A DNA stretch of 64,000 nt from Thermoflavifilum thermophilum. GTDB taxonomy: Bacteria > Bacteroidota > Bacteroidia > Chitinophagales > Chitinophagaceae. Shown here piece after piece: positions 55,468 through 64,000 of this stretch. Position numbers and translations under genes: made by a program. Each line of letters opens with the position of its first letter. The stretch's first letter is position 1. The stretch spans positions 2,166,540 to 2,230,539 of the forward strand of contig NZ_FPCJ01000001.1 in the NCBI RefSeq assembly GCF_900116565.1, given 5' to 3'. The notes below the pieces were generated by a model. That model did not search any database. It worked only from the letters and a program-made list of their open reading frames with translations, and was not told where the DNA came from.

Positions 55468-55475
55468 CAAAATTA
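55468..55475 (-). promoter_or_regulatory. -7 box TAATTTTG of the LTA-synthase-like gene
   Basis: A perfect TAnnTTTG element on the minus strand 21 nt before the ATG at 55446. No TTTG is seen at the normal spacing, so the call rests on the -7 box alone. Confidence 0.45.
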
Positions 55476-55581
55476 AGCCTTCAGCAGCAAATGGGAAATT
55501 ATCAATACATCAGCTGTAAACAAATTGAACCGGAGAGGTTTTCTTGATGGGAAGAGGGTTAAAAATCTGATTAACAGCGAA

Positions 55582-56001
55582 TTAACCAACTGTGAGTATG
55601 TTGTTGTTGATCTGCACGGTATATTGTTTTAATGGTGCTGATGCCGGGCCTCTCAAAACTGTTCCGCTCGTGGAAAATTCGCTGCCATGTGCCGGACAAT
55701 AAAATAAATTTTGACTTGCTACATAGCTCACTATGGTGCCTTGATGGGTACAAAAGGCTGATAGTGCAGTAAAATCAGATGGTGTATTACCCGATGATAG
55801 CCTGGCTATGATGATGCCATTGGTAACGATATAATCACCTACTTGCAGCAGCTGGCTGTTCAGATCCACAGAAACAGCTGATGGATTGGAATTTCCCCCA
55901 GGTGAAATTCCATTTCCTGATTTTGAGCAGGAAATTAAGCAACCGGCGCATGTAGCAGCAGCCGTAATACCCAGCAATTGCAAAAACTGCCTTCTTTCCA
56001 T
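55582..56001 (-). CDS. Rieske 2Fe-2S lipoprotein
   Basis: A 139 aa exported iron-sulfur protein. The N-terminus 'MERRQFLQLLGITAAATCAGC' has a twin-arginine and a lipobox Cys at residue 21, so it is probably lipidated and exported by Tat. The Rieske cluster ligands are in 'CTHQG' (about residues 88-92) and 'CPAHGSEF' (about 107-114). It stands alone, with no cytochrome or oxygenase partner nearby. It is 38 nt after the BtuF-like gene on the same strand. Confidence 0.87.
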   Translation of the reverse strand: MERRQFLQLLGITAAATCAGCLISCSKSGNGISPGGNSNPSAVSVDLNSQLLQVGDYIVTNGIIIARLSSGNTPSDFTALSAFCTHQGTIVSYVASQNLFYCPAHGSEFSTSGTVLRGPASAPLKQYTVQINNNILTVG

Positions 56002-56039
56002 ACAACAAAATCTTTTTTATATCCATCGGCACAAATGGA

Positions 56040-56870
56040 TTACAGGTTGCTTTTGCAGAAAATTTTTTCAATCAGTTTCCGGCAATAATCAGCCGCATAC
56101 AACAGCCTGCTGCCATACCAGGCAAACATTTCTCCGTCCACAAAATAATATTTTGCATGTGGCAAAATGGTTTGCAATAGTTGCTGATGTTTGGGTTTGA
56201 AAGGAAAAGGTTCTGATGATAACAAAATGATATCAGGATTAGCTCGTTGAATATCCGATTCAGTTATCTGCGGATATCGGGTAAGATGTGTAAATGCATT
56301 CTGAAGCCTGCATCGTTGCAACATATCATCAATGAAAGTATTACTGGCTGCTACCATCCAGGGATTATACCAAATGAAATAAGCTGCTCTTGGATTATAA
56401 TTGGCTTTCAGCGTTGTAATGTATGTTTGCAGATGATCAAATGCAGTTGTTATCTGATGAATGATTTCAATAGCTTTTGATTCCCGGTTCGTCATCCTGC
56501 CAACTATTTGCATCATATCCAAGGCTTCTGTAAATGTATGGATATCGCTGATCCAAACAGGAAATTCCTGCATCAGTTGTTCCAGCTGTGCTTTTTCGTT
56601 TTCTTCTTTGTTGGCGAGAATCAGATGAGGTTGCAACTGGCGGATTTTTTCCAGATGTAGTTGTTTGGTACCACCCACCCGTGTTTTGGTGTGAAACCAT
56701 TTTTGCGGATGTACACAAAATCTGGTAATTCCAATCACCTCTTCTTCCAATCCCAGATCATATAACCATTCCGTTTGGGACGGTACCAACGATATAATAC
56801 GAGTAGGCGGGAATGGTATCTGAACCATTCGTCCTGTTTGATCTCTGAAAACCTTATGCATCATATGCAT
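56040..56870 (-). CDS. BtuF-like helical-backbone metal-receptor protein without signal peptide
   Basis: A 276 aa member of the periplasmic binding protein (type III) family of corrinoid and siderophore receptors. Core motifs are 'RIISLVPSQTEWLYDLGLEEEVIGITRFCVHP' and 'VGGTKQLHLEKIRQLQPHLILANKEEN'. The coordinates take the ATG at 56870; ATGs at 56864 and 56861 are equally possible. None gives a signal peptide, which a transporter-linked receptor would need. An upstream open extension is not convincing as one. No BtuC or BtuD genes are adjacent, so a cytoplasmic role or mis-start is open. Confidence 0.72.
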   Translation of the reverse strand: MHMMHKVFRDQTGRMVQIPFPPTRIISLVPSQTEWLYDLGLEEEVIGITRFCVHPQKWFHTKTRVGGTKQLHLEKIRQLQPHLILANKEENEKAQLEQLMQEFPVWISDIHTFTEALDMMQIVGRMTNRESKAIEIIHQITTAFDHLQTYITTLKANYNPRAAYFIWYNPWMVAASNTFIDDMLQRCRLQNAFTHLTRYPQITESDIQRANPDIILLSSEPFPFKPKHQQLLQTILPHAKYYFVDGEMFAWYGSRLLYAADYCRKLIEKIFCKSNL

Positions 56871-56982
56871 CGAAGTTACAGATAAACATATTCGCTGCAT
56901 TTTCTCATGCAAAAAGATATTCCCGTACAGGCTGGATTCCTGCATGGTTTTACTCCTGCAGGAAGAGAATGAATGTGTTAGA

Positions 56983-58749
56983 TTAATCTGATGAAGCAGG
57001 ATGGTGCACAACGGCAGGATTATCCCGATGCAGTTTGCTGTGTTTGTGGCTATAGGTGAAATATACGATCAGACCGATTACCAGCCAGATCAGAAATCTC
57101 AACCAATTGGTATATCCCAGCTCTGTCATCAGGTACAAACAACTGCTAAAGCCCAGTACCGGAATCAATGACCAGTTTTTCAGATAGGTAAAAACGGCTA
57201 TCACACAGGCCGCCAACACAAATAACATATAAGGTAATCGTTCGCCAATACTCATTGGATGCAAATCGTCAAATTTGCATAAACCAAGCAGTGCATTTCT
57301 GAAAATTACGACTCCGGTGAGAAACAAAACAGGAACAATATATTTTCCATTGATATAAGGTACTTTAAAACGTTTGGCGGATGCAGCGGAAGAATTATTT
57401 TCCTGCATCGATGGTTCAGGTAAAAGCAAAATTCCGCCACATACCAGCACGAAAGCAAATAAAGTTCCGATGCTGGTAAGATCTGTAACTTCCTGAAGAT
57501 TCATGAATAAAGCAGGCACAGCAACTACAATACCTGTTACAATAGTGGAAAAGGAAGGTGTTCCAAATCGGGGATGAATGCGTGCAAATGCCGGTGGCAA
57601 CAGGCCATCCCGGCTCATGCTCATCCATATACGAGGCTGTCCCATCTGAAATACAAGCAGCACGCTGGCCGTGGCAATCACAGCACTGATGGATATGATA
57701 TAGCTGATATGATTTAATCCGATACGTTGGAACACAAAAGCCAACGGATCGTTTACATTCAATTCCTGAAAAGGAACCATGCCCGTTAATACCAAGGCTA
57801 CCAGAATATACAAGACGGTGCAGATCAGCAAAGCCAGGATCATGCCGCGTGGCAGATCACGCTGGGGATTGCGGCATTCTTCGGCAGTGGTGGAAATAGC
57901 ATCAAAACCAATGTAGGCAAAAAACACGGCAGACACGCCCTTCATGACTCCTCCAAGTCCATTTGGCAAAAATGGCGACCAATTTGCAGGCTGTACATAA
58001 AAAAATCCCAGCACAATGACACCAATGATCACAGCCAGTTTCAAAGCCACCATCAGATTGGTAGCCTGCTTGGTTTCCTTGATGCCAATGTACACCAGAT
58101 AGGTGATAAACACCACAATAGCCAGTGCCGGAATATCTGCTATTAACTTCAGGGGGCCGATAGCCGGGGCATCTATCCAGGCATGATAGGCTTGTTGCAG
58201 CTGTGCGGGCAGGTTTTGCAATGAGGCTCCTGCAGAGAGTTGATGCAATGCTTCGTGATATCCGCGATAGGCTGATAAAAAATCCATAGTGAAATAATCT
58301 GGCAATTGGATGTGAAAACCCGCCAGCAGATTGGTAAAATATCCGCTCCAGGAAATAGATACCGCGATATTGCCAATGGCATATTCCATCAATAAATCCC
58401 AGCCAATGATCCAGGCAATCAGTTCACCAAAGGAAGCATAGGCATACGTATAAGCACTGCCGGAAACAGGAATGCGGGCAGCAAACTCAGCATAACACAT
58501 GGCCGAAAATCCACAGGTGATGGCTGTGATCACAAACAGCAGCGCAATGCCCGGTCCGCCATGATAGGCGGCTTCACCAATGGTAGAGAAAATACCTGCA
58601 CCTATCACAGCTGCAATACCCATGGCAGTCAGGTCTCCTACATTCAGCTCTCGCTTCAGGTGTCCTTGTTCTTTCGCGGTTTCAGATTGTGCCTCCTGTA
58701 AAATGATGTCAACCGGCTTTCTTCTGAAATAGATGCTTAATCGACTCAT
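56983..58749 (-). CDS. APC-family amino acid permease (cationic-type)
   Basis: A 588 aa polytopic inner-membrane amino acid transporter with about 13 hydrophobic helices. Signature 'LTAMGIAAVIGAGIFSTIGEAAYHGGPG' marks helix 1 of the APC fold, and 'GSAYTYAYASFGELIAWIIGWDLLMEYAIG' helix 3. The N-terminal 'RKPVDIILQEAQ' is typical of the CAT/YfnA branch. Its start is 7 nt behind the polyprenyl synthase stop, so the two genes are probably co-transcribed; the substrate is not visible. Confidence 0.88.
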   Translation of the reverse strand: MSRLSIYFRRKPVDIILQEAQSETAKEQGHLKRELNVGDLTAMGIAAVIGAGIFSTIGEAAYHGGPGIALLFVITAITCGFSAMCYAEFAARIPVSGSAYTYAYASFGELIAWIIGWDLLMEYAIGNIAVSISWSGYFTNLLAGFHIQLPDYFTMDFLSAYRGYHEALHQLSAGASLQNLPAQLQQAYHAWIDAPAIGPLKLIADIPALAIVVFITYLVYIGIKETKQATNLMVALKLAVIIGVIVLGFFYVQPANWSPFLPNGLGGVMKGVSAVFFAYIGFDAISTTAEECRNPQRDLPRGMILALLICTVLYILVALVLTGMVPFQELNVNDPLAFVFQRIGLNHISYIISISAVIATASVLLVFQMGQPRIWMSMSRDGLLPPAFARIHPRFGTPSFSTIVTGIVVAVPALFMNLQEVTDLTSIGTLFAFVLVCGGILLLPEPSMQENNSSAASAKRFKVPYINGKYIVPVLFLTGVVIFRNALLGLCKFDDLHPMSIGERLPYMLFVLAACVIAVFTYLKNWSLIPVLGFSSCLYLMTELGYTNWLRFLIWLVIGLIVYFTYSHKHSKLHRDNPAVVHHPASSD

Positions 58750-58756
58750 GTGCTGT

Positions 58757-59728
58757 TTATGACGTTCGGTTCAGCAAATAATGCACTAATTCTTCCAATG
58801 GTTTTTTGCGGGATGAAATCACGGCAATTTCTTCCAGGTGATGCAGAGCAATTTCGGTGTATTTCTGTTTTTCAGCCTCAGCCCATTCGCGGATATGCAG
58901 GGCTTCAAACAAGTCGAGTACTTGTTTTACTTTTTCTTCCCCGCTCAGCCTGAAAGCCTCATCAAGTTGTTCGCGTTGCCGGCTATTGGCCATTTCATAG
59001 GCTTTCACCAGCAAAAAGGTTTTCTTGTTGGCAAGAATATCGCCGCCCTGTTGTTTGCCAAATTGCTGGGGGTCGCCAAAAGCATCGAGCCAGTCATCCT
59101 GAATCTGAAAAGCAATACCTAAGTGTTTGCCGAATTCATACAAATGATGAATGTTGCGATCACCGGCACCGCCGATCAGGGCGCCAATCTGCAGGCTCAT
59201 AGCCAGCAGTACGGATGTTTTCAGCGTAATCATTTCAATATAGGCATCCATGGGAATTTCAGAAGGATGGCTCGCTTCAAACTCCATATCGAGTTGCTGG
59301 CCTTCGCAAACCAGGCGTGCGGCCTGATTGAAAGCGTGCAAAATATCCGGTAAAATATCGGATGAAATGTATTTCAGGTGCTCATAAGCTTGCACCAGCA
59401 TCACATCACCGGCCAGTATGGCTGTAGGCTCTCCGAATTTTTCATGCACGGTAACCTGTCCCCTTCGCAGCGGCGCCTTGTCCATGATATCATCATGAAT
59501 CAGGGTAAAATTGTGGAACAATTCAATGGCCGCTGCTGCTTCAAAGGCATCTTCCACAATTTCATCGAACAATTCATTGCCCATTAAGCATAATATCGGG
59601 CGGATACGCTTGCCCTGCATCTGCAACATATGCCGGGCCGCATCATAAAGCCGGGCCGGCCGTTCAGGAAATGACTGAGCCTGAAAACGTTTTTCAAATT
59701 TTTCTAGTAACTCACGAAAGCTGTGCAT
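58757..59728 (-). CDS. Short-chain polyprenyl diphosphate synthase
   Basis: Isoprenoid chain elongation enzyme (323 aa from ATG 59728, 'MHSFRELLEKF'; the longer frame starts at a TTG overlapping rnr). The first Asp-rich motif is 'LIHDDIMD' with a Phe five residues before the first Asp, and the second is 'FQIQDDWLDAFGD'. The 'KRIRPIL' substrate region is present. The aromatic near the first motif suggests farnesyl or geranylgeranyl length rather than long-chain quinone precursors; this is inference. Confidence 0.9.
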   Translation of the reverse strand: MHSFRELLEKFEKRFQAQSFPERPARLYDAARHMLQMQGKRIRPILCLMGNELFDEIVEDAFEAAAAIELFHNFTLIHDDIMDKAPLRRGQVTVHEKFGEPTAILAGDVMLVQAYEHLKYISSDILPDILHAFNQAARLVCEGQQLDMEFEASHPSEIPMDAYIEMITLKTSVLLAMSLQIGALIGGAGDRNIHHLYEFGKHLGIAFQIQDDWLDAFGDPQQFGKQQGGDILANKKTFLLVKAYEMANSRQREQLDEAFRLSGEEKVKQVLDLFEALHIREWAEAEKQKYTEIALHHLEEIAVISSRKKPLEELVHYLLNRTS

Positions 59729-59748
59729 AAGATCAAATTGAATACCAT

Positions 59749-61791
59749 TCAAGATTTTTTGCGTTTTCTTTTTCGTGGGCCAGCGGGTTGTTCCAGCACT
59801 TCCACCAGCTCATAATCCAGCTGTCGTTTTTGCAAATTTGCCGCAGCTACCAAAATGGTAACAGTGTCACCAAATCGAAATCTTTTGCCCGTATGGATGC
59901 CAATCAATGCATATTCTGTTTCTGAATACCTGAATTCGTCAATGCTGGCGAGGCTTTGCAGGCTAATCATGCCCTCGCATTTGGTGTCGATGGTTTCAAC
60001 CCAGAATCCAAAGGGAGCAACACCGGAAATCACGCCGTCGAATACTTCACCGATATGTTGCATCATGTACTCAACCTGCTTGTATTTGATAGCCTCTCGT
60101 TCAGCTTCCATGGCATGCCGCTCCATTTCGGAACAATGGCGGCATTTTTTTTCCAGTTCCCGATCGGGTACAATTTTTCCTTCCAGGCATTGTTGCAAAA
60201 TCCGGTGTACCATCAAATCGGGATAACGGCGAATGGGAGAAGTGAAATGGCAATACTCGTTAAACCCTAATCCATAATGGCCAATGTTTTCTGTGCTATA
60301 CACAGCTTTTGCCATGGTGCGGATACCCAGTGATTCCAGTACCTGCTGTTCGGGTCGGCCCTGTACGAGTGCCAGCATTTTGTTGAACGATGCGGCGATG
60401 CTTTGCGGGGTGGATAAATCAAACCGATGTCCGAATTTCAATGCAAAAGCCGAAAAGATTTTCAGTTTTTCTTCATCAGGCTGGTCGTGCACGCGATAAG
60501 GGAAAGGTATGGGTTGTTGTTTGTATCTGTGTTTGGAGGCAAACTCGGCTACGGTGCGATTGGCCAGTAACATCATTTCTTCAATTAGTTGATGGGCTTC
60601 TTTGCTTTCCTTGATTACGATGCCGATGGGAAAAGCTCGTTCATCGAGCACAAAGCGTACTTCTGCCGAACTGAAGTTGATAGCACCGTTGGCAATTCTT
60701 TCTTTTCTTAATCGCTGAGCAAGGTGGTGCAACAACATCAATTCCTTCACAAAAGGCTCGTCAGTTGAAGCATGTAGAAAGCTTTCGGGTTCTTTTTCAC
60801 GATGGGCTTCAATAATTTCCTGCACCTCTTCATAGGTAAAACGCCGGTCGGAGCGGATGACTGTTTTCCCAATCCAGAATTTTTTTATTTCTGCCTGGGG
60901 TGAAAGCTGAAAGATTACGGAGAAACATAGTTTGTCTTCATGCGGCCTGAGGGAACACAATTCGTTGGAAATTTTTTCCGGCAGCATGGGCAGCACCCGA
61001 TCGGGCAGATAAACGGAAGTGGCCCTCCGATAAGCTTCTTCATCAAGAGCTGTTCCGGGCAGTACATAATGACTTACATCTGCAATATGCACGCCCACTT
61101 CGTAGTAACCATTTTTCAGGATTCGGAAAGAAAGTGCATCATCAAAATCGCGTGCATCAATCGGATCGATGGTGAAGGTAAGGATATCTCTTACATCTTT
61201 GCGTTTGCTGATTTCTGAGTCAGGTATTCGGTCAGGCAGATGCAGCAATTCCTGCATCACATCGTTTGGAAATACCAGCGGAAAGCCATGGCTCACCAGA
61301 ATTTCTTTCATTGCGACATCATTCGCACTGGTAAGGCCGGGATCCAAAATCTGGGTAATTTCTCCTTCGGGCAGGCGATGGGCTCCTTTCCAGCGTAGGA
61401 TTTTAACCACCACTTTATCACCGGCCTTTGCTTCATGCAGGTAATCAGCATCCACGAGTACATGCGGCAGATGCTCATCGTCTGGTACTACAAATGCCCG
61501 CGAACCCGCTATCTGCAACACACCGGTAAATTCGTTTCTTTTCCGGTTAATGACCTGTAATACCTCACCCTCCATGCGTCCACCTTTATTACGTTGGGGG
61601 ATGATTTTCACCAGCACTTCATCTCCATGCATGGCGGTGTTGAGGTTTTTCTGCCTAACGCGGATATCTTTTTCTAACCCTTCAACCATGATATAAGCCA
61701 CACCCGAGCGGGTCATGTCCACAATGCCCTGGTATTTTTTTCCGGTTGCGGTAGCTGATTTTTTCTTTTTTACGCTTTTTCTTCTATTCAT
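59749..61791 (-). CDS. rnr: Ribonuclease R
   Basis: Processive 3'-5' exoribonuclease of the RNB family (680 aa). A short basic N-terminus is followed by cold-shock/OB domains, then the RNB core with the metal-binding 'TIDPIDARDFDDALSF' and 'FCHFTSPIRRYPDLMVHR'-type motif ('HFTSPIRRYPDL'). An S1 domain ('GEVFDGVISGVAPFGFWVE') follows near 590, and a Lys/Arg-rich tail ends 'RKRKRKKS'. The polyprenyl synthase gene starts about 20 nt downstream. Confidence 0.96.
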   Translation of the reverse strand: MNRRKSVKKKKSATATGKKYQGIVDMTRSGVAYIMVEGLEKDIRVRQKNLNTAMHGDEVLVKIIPQRNKGGRMEGEVLQVINRKRNEFTGVLQIAGSRAFVVPDDEHLPHVLVDADYLHEAKAGDKVVVKILRWKGAHRLPEGEITQILDPGLTSANDVAMKEILVSHGFPLVFPNDVMQELLHLPDRIPDSEISKRKDVRDILTFTIDPIDARDFDDALSFRILKNGYYEVGVHIADVSHYVLPGTALDEEAYRRATSVYLPDRVLPMLPEKISNELCSLRPHEDKLCFSVIFQLSPQAEIKKFWIGKTVIRSDRRFTYEEVQEIIEAHREKEPESFLHASTDEPFVKELMLLHHLAQRLRKERIANGAINFSSAEVRFVLDERAFPIGIVIKESKEAHQLIEEMMLLANRTVAEFASKHRYKQQPIPFPYRVHDQPDEEKLKIFSAFALKFGHRFDLSTPQSIAASFNKMLALVQGRPEQQVLESLGIRTMAKAVYSTENIGHYGLGFNEYCHFTSPIRRYPDLMVHRILQQCLEGKIVPDRELEKKCRHCSEMERHAMEAEREAIKYKQVEYMMQHIGEVFDGVISGVAPFGFWVETIDTKCEGMISLQSLASIDEFRYSETEYALIGIHTGKRFRFGDTVTILVAAANLQKRQLDYELVEVLEQPAGPRKRKRKKS

Positions 61792-61847
61792 AAAATTTTG
61801 CTATTGCCCGGGAAGCATTGTGTAAAAATACAAGTTCCGGCTGAAGC

Positions 61848-62969
61848 TCAATCAAAAAAACCGGCTGATGCATGCGAAAGATATTGTCCAATATATTGCA
61901 TGCAAGCCTGTTGCTGATCGAACAGGAAATAAATTTTCACTGGCTGAACCAGCAGCTGCCAGCGGCGTTGCTGTATGTCGTCCTTGAATTTCCAGAGTTT
62001 CACGGCATCTTTTTCTGTGGTGAGAATGGCTTTGCGGGGTCCGGGCAATTGCTGGAAAGCCTCATCTATGCGGCGGATATCGTTTTCCCGGTACACATGA
62101 TGATCCCGGAAAAACAGGGGATGGATATGAGTAAACTGTTGGTAGAGTGCTTGCAGAAGTGTTTGCGGGCGCGCGATTCCTGCTATCAGCAAAATCTCTG
62201 TGTCTTTATCCGGTTCAACAGGTTGACCGGTAAAAAAATCGTATGGATGGGCATATTGCAGTCCGGTAAAAAAAATCTGCTGATGGGGAAGCAGATGTAA
62301 CCGGTGCTGGATTTGCTGAGCCTGCGCAGGGGTAAGATCATCCGGACATTTGGTTACTATGATGATATCGGCCCGGCGGGCAGAAGTTTTCCAGTCCCGC
62401 AAATAACCTACGGGAAACAACCGGTCATCCACATACAACTGATTGCAGGTAGTTAGCAAAATACTGATGCCGGGTTTAAGGCTCCGATGTTGAAAAGCAT
62501 CGTCCAGAACCACCACAAAACGATGGTCTGAAAAAGCTTTCTGTTCGGCTGCATCCATCAGCAGCTGGGGGATAGCCAATACCCTTTGCTCGGCTACTGC
62601 GAGCGGCACCTCGCGATGATGCAGGTGTAACAACATAGGTTCATCGCCGATATCATCCACTGTGGTATGTGGCTGAGCCAACACATAGCCTTTTGACTTC
62701 CGGCCATATCCCCGGCTTAAGATTACAGGTTCATAGTGAACTTTCAACATTTCAACCAGCCAATCTACGTGTGGCGTCTTACCTGTGCCGCCCATGGCAA
62801 GATTACCTACGGCTATGACCGGCACATCAAACTGCACAGCCGATAACAGGCCGATATCGTAAAGCCGGTTGCGCAGCCACACGCCCAACCCATACAGCGC
62901 AGCCAATGGCCATAACAACCAACGATACCATGGCAGATGATAAGCCTGAACAGGTTTTTGTTCATTCAT
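61848..62969 (-). CDS. lpxK: LpxK, tetraacyldisaccharide 4'-kinase
   Basis: Phosphorylates the 4' position of lipid A disaccharide, a late lipid A step (373 aa). The N-terminal hydrophobic helix and the P-loop 'VGNLAMGGTGKTPHVDWL' (about residues 51-68) are present, with 'ILSRGYGRKSKGY' and 'FVVVLDDAFQHRSL' after it. With lptD and the OstA-like gene it confirms a Gram-negative outer membrane. Confidence 0.95.
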   Translation of the reverse strand: MNEQKPVQAYHLPWYRWLLWPLAALYGLGVWLRNRLYDIGLLSAVQFDVPVIAVGNLAMGGTGKTPHVDWLVEMLKVHYEPVILSRGYGRKSKGYVLAQPHTTVDDIGDEPMLLHLHHREVPLAVAEQRVLAIPQLLMDAAEQKAFSDHRFVVVLDDAFQHRSLKPGISILLTTCNQLYVDDRLFPVGYLRDWKTSARRADIIIVTKCPDDLTPAQAQQIQHRLHLLPHQQIFFTGLQYAHPYDFFTGQPVEPDKDTEILLIAGIARPQTLLQALYQQFTHIHPLFFRDHHVYRENDIRRIDEAFQQLPGPRKAILTTEKDAVKLWKFKDDIQQRRWQLLVQPVKIYFLFDQQQACMQYIGQYLSHASAGFFD

Positions 62970-63057
62970 CGGGCAGCAAGGTAAAGAAAAACAGCAGGAG
63001 AGACGATAAATAATGCTTCCGTAGCATGCACAGAATCAAACAATCGGTTCACTTATG

Positions 63058-64000
63058 CTACTCTTCCGGCGGATAAATGCCCGGAGCCACATCCATCGCC
63101 AAAGGCAAGGGTACGGATTTCAGGGAAAATACATCGGGATATTGCTGCATTACATATTCCAGAATTTTTTGCCGGGGCTCGAATGGATGCAGCTGATGCA
63201 ACCCCAATTGTTCAATAGCCAGTTTCAGGTGGGATTCCTCATCATGGTGGTTGTCGGCAGGAATCCCCTTCTGTCTGGCATAAAATGTACCGGCTTCGAG
63301 CAGGCAAGCCAGGGGTACAAGCCCAATGATTTCGCTGCCTTTTACGCCAATGCCCATTTCTGATGCCTTTTGTTTTACGGATTCAAAAGCAAGATGCAAA
63401 GGCGTTCTTACCACATCGGTAATGTTCATAGATACCTGAGCCAGGCCATATTCTTCCACATACCATCCAATAGCACGCAGGCCGGCTAAACCTGCCTGCT
63501 GGTTAACAGGGTTTGAGCTGTTGGTTGAAGAATGCTCTGGCCTACCGGTATCGCGAACGGCTTTGGCTATCGTTTTGGCAATCTGTACATCCGAGGTATC
63601 CAGGTGTACATTAAAAGCAATCAGAAAAGGTCTGGCGCCAATGACTATGGCCCCGGCAGTGGGATGAGGAATTGCTGGTCCATAATCGGGCTGCCAGGCC
63701 ACATCCTGTATTTTTTGCGCCAATCCTTCAAATTCCCCTTTCCGGATGGTTGCCAGACGCTTTCTTTCTTCCCTTAACCTGGCTGCTTCGTAAAGGAATA
63801 CCGGGATCTGAAGATCTTCGCCTACACGCCTGGCCAGCTTTCTGGCCAGTTGTACGGTTTGCTGCATGGAAACGTGCTGCAGGGGAATTAGCGGACATAC
63901 ATCCGTGGCGCCTAAGCGTGGGTGCACGCCCTGCTGCCTGCGCATGTCAATCAGTTCTGTGGCTTTCCGGATACCCTCAAACAGTGCTTCCGTGACTGCA
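63058..64000 (-). CDS. ftcD: Glutamate formimidoyltransferase (5' end cut by window)
   Basis: Histidine-degradation enzyme that moves the formimino group from formiminoglutamate to tetrahydrofolate. The frame is open through the right edge: codons before the Met at 63945 read 'AVTEALFEGIRKATELID', matching the family, so the true start lies outside. The first visible ATG is internal. Motifs: 'GVHPRLGATDVCPLIP', 'GAIVIGARPFLIAFNVHLDT', 'VSMNITDV' and 'GSEIIGLVPLACL'. No FTCD cyclodeaminase domain is fused within the visible part, which ends at residue 295 from the internal Met. Confidence 0.93.
   Translation of the reverse strand, partial: AVTEALFEGIRKATELIDMRRQQGVHPRLGATDVCPLIPLQHVSMQQTVQLARKLARRVGEDLQIPVFLYEAARLREERKRLATIRKGEFEGLAQKIQDVAWQPDYGPAIPHPTAGAIVIGARPFLIAFNVHLDTSDVQIAKTIAKAVRDTGRPEHSSTNSSNPVNQQAGLAGLRAIGWYVEEYGLAQVSMNITDVVRTPLHLAFESVKQKASEMGIGVKGSEIIGLVPLACLLEAGTFYARQKGIPADNHHDEESHLKLAIEQLGLHQLHPFEPRQKILEYVMQQYPDVFSLKSVPLPLAMDVAPGIYPPEE

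Overview
The window reads as a stretch of a Bacteroidota chromosome, most likely Chitinophagales/Chitinophagaceae. The evidence is: a short (285 aa) primary sigma factor; recurring TAnnTTTG -7 promoter boxes with upstream TTTG and no Shine-Dalgarno logic; a type IX secretion (T9SS) C-terminal sorting domain; DUF4249, OstA-like, LptD and MlaD envelope proteins; bifunctional HisB; and futalosine-type menaquinone synthesis (MqnE). Coding density is high and no gene-free stretch exceeds about 275 bp. No tRNA, rRNA, insertion sequence, phage or CRISPR array was seen. The genus is inference.

Region 1 (1-14.1 kb, minus strand) is the most interesting part. A complete tryptophan operon (trpE-G-D-C-F-B-A) sits inside the histidine operon, giving hisG-D-C-B | trpE-G-D-C-F-B-A | hisH-A-F-IE. 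Each half is preceded by an unlisted leader peptide and a folding leader RNA. Upstream of hisG is an 18-residue peptide with three consecutive His codons, followed by a perfect intrinsic terminator. Upstream of trpE is a 20-residue peptide with three consecutive Trp codons and then a His codon, followed by mutually exclusive hairpins. The distal his genes therefore lie downstream of both attenuators.

Region 2 (14.1-30.4 kb): an orphan Cas4-like PD-(D/E)XK protein, SRP RNA, a transaldolase-like aldolase (talC), mqnE, a secreted M43 metalloprotease, a nucleoside transporter / half-dead ABC ATPase / peptidase-MA-propeller-barrel operon, valS, threonine aldolase and rpoD.

Region 3 (30.4-43.8 kb): DUF4249 lipoprotein and trxB; then an amino-sugar scavenging block (GH20 hexosaminidase, divergent nucleotidyltransferase and APH-fold sugar kinase, SGNH acetylesterase) beside a GH2 beta-galactosidase that has lost its catalytic barrel; then an acyl-CoA dehydrogenase-like flavoprotein, a SelW-like protein, and mntR-mntH in which MntH carries a fused universal-stress domain and the mntR promoter is embedded in a palindrome.

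Region 4 (44-64 kb): envelope and housekeeping genes: AI-2E-type permease, OstA-like protein, MlaD, ung, plsC, LptD, N-acetylmuramoyl-L-alanine amidase, LTA-synthase-like sulfatase-fold protein, Rieske lipoprotein, a BtuF-like protein without a signal peptide, amino-acid permease, polyprenyl synthase, RNase R, LpxK, and the start-truncated glutamate formimidoyltransferase at the right edge.
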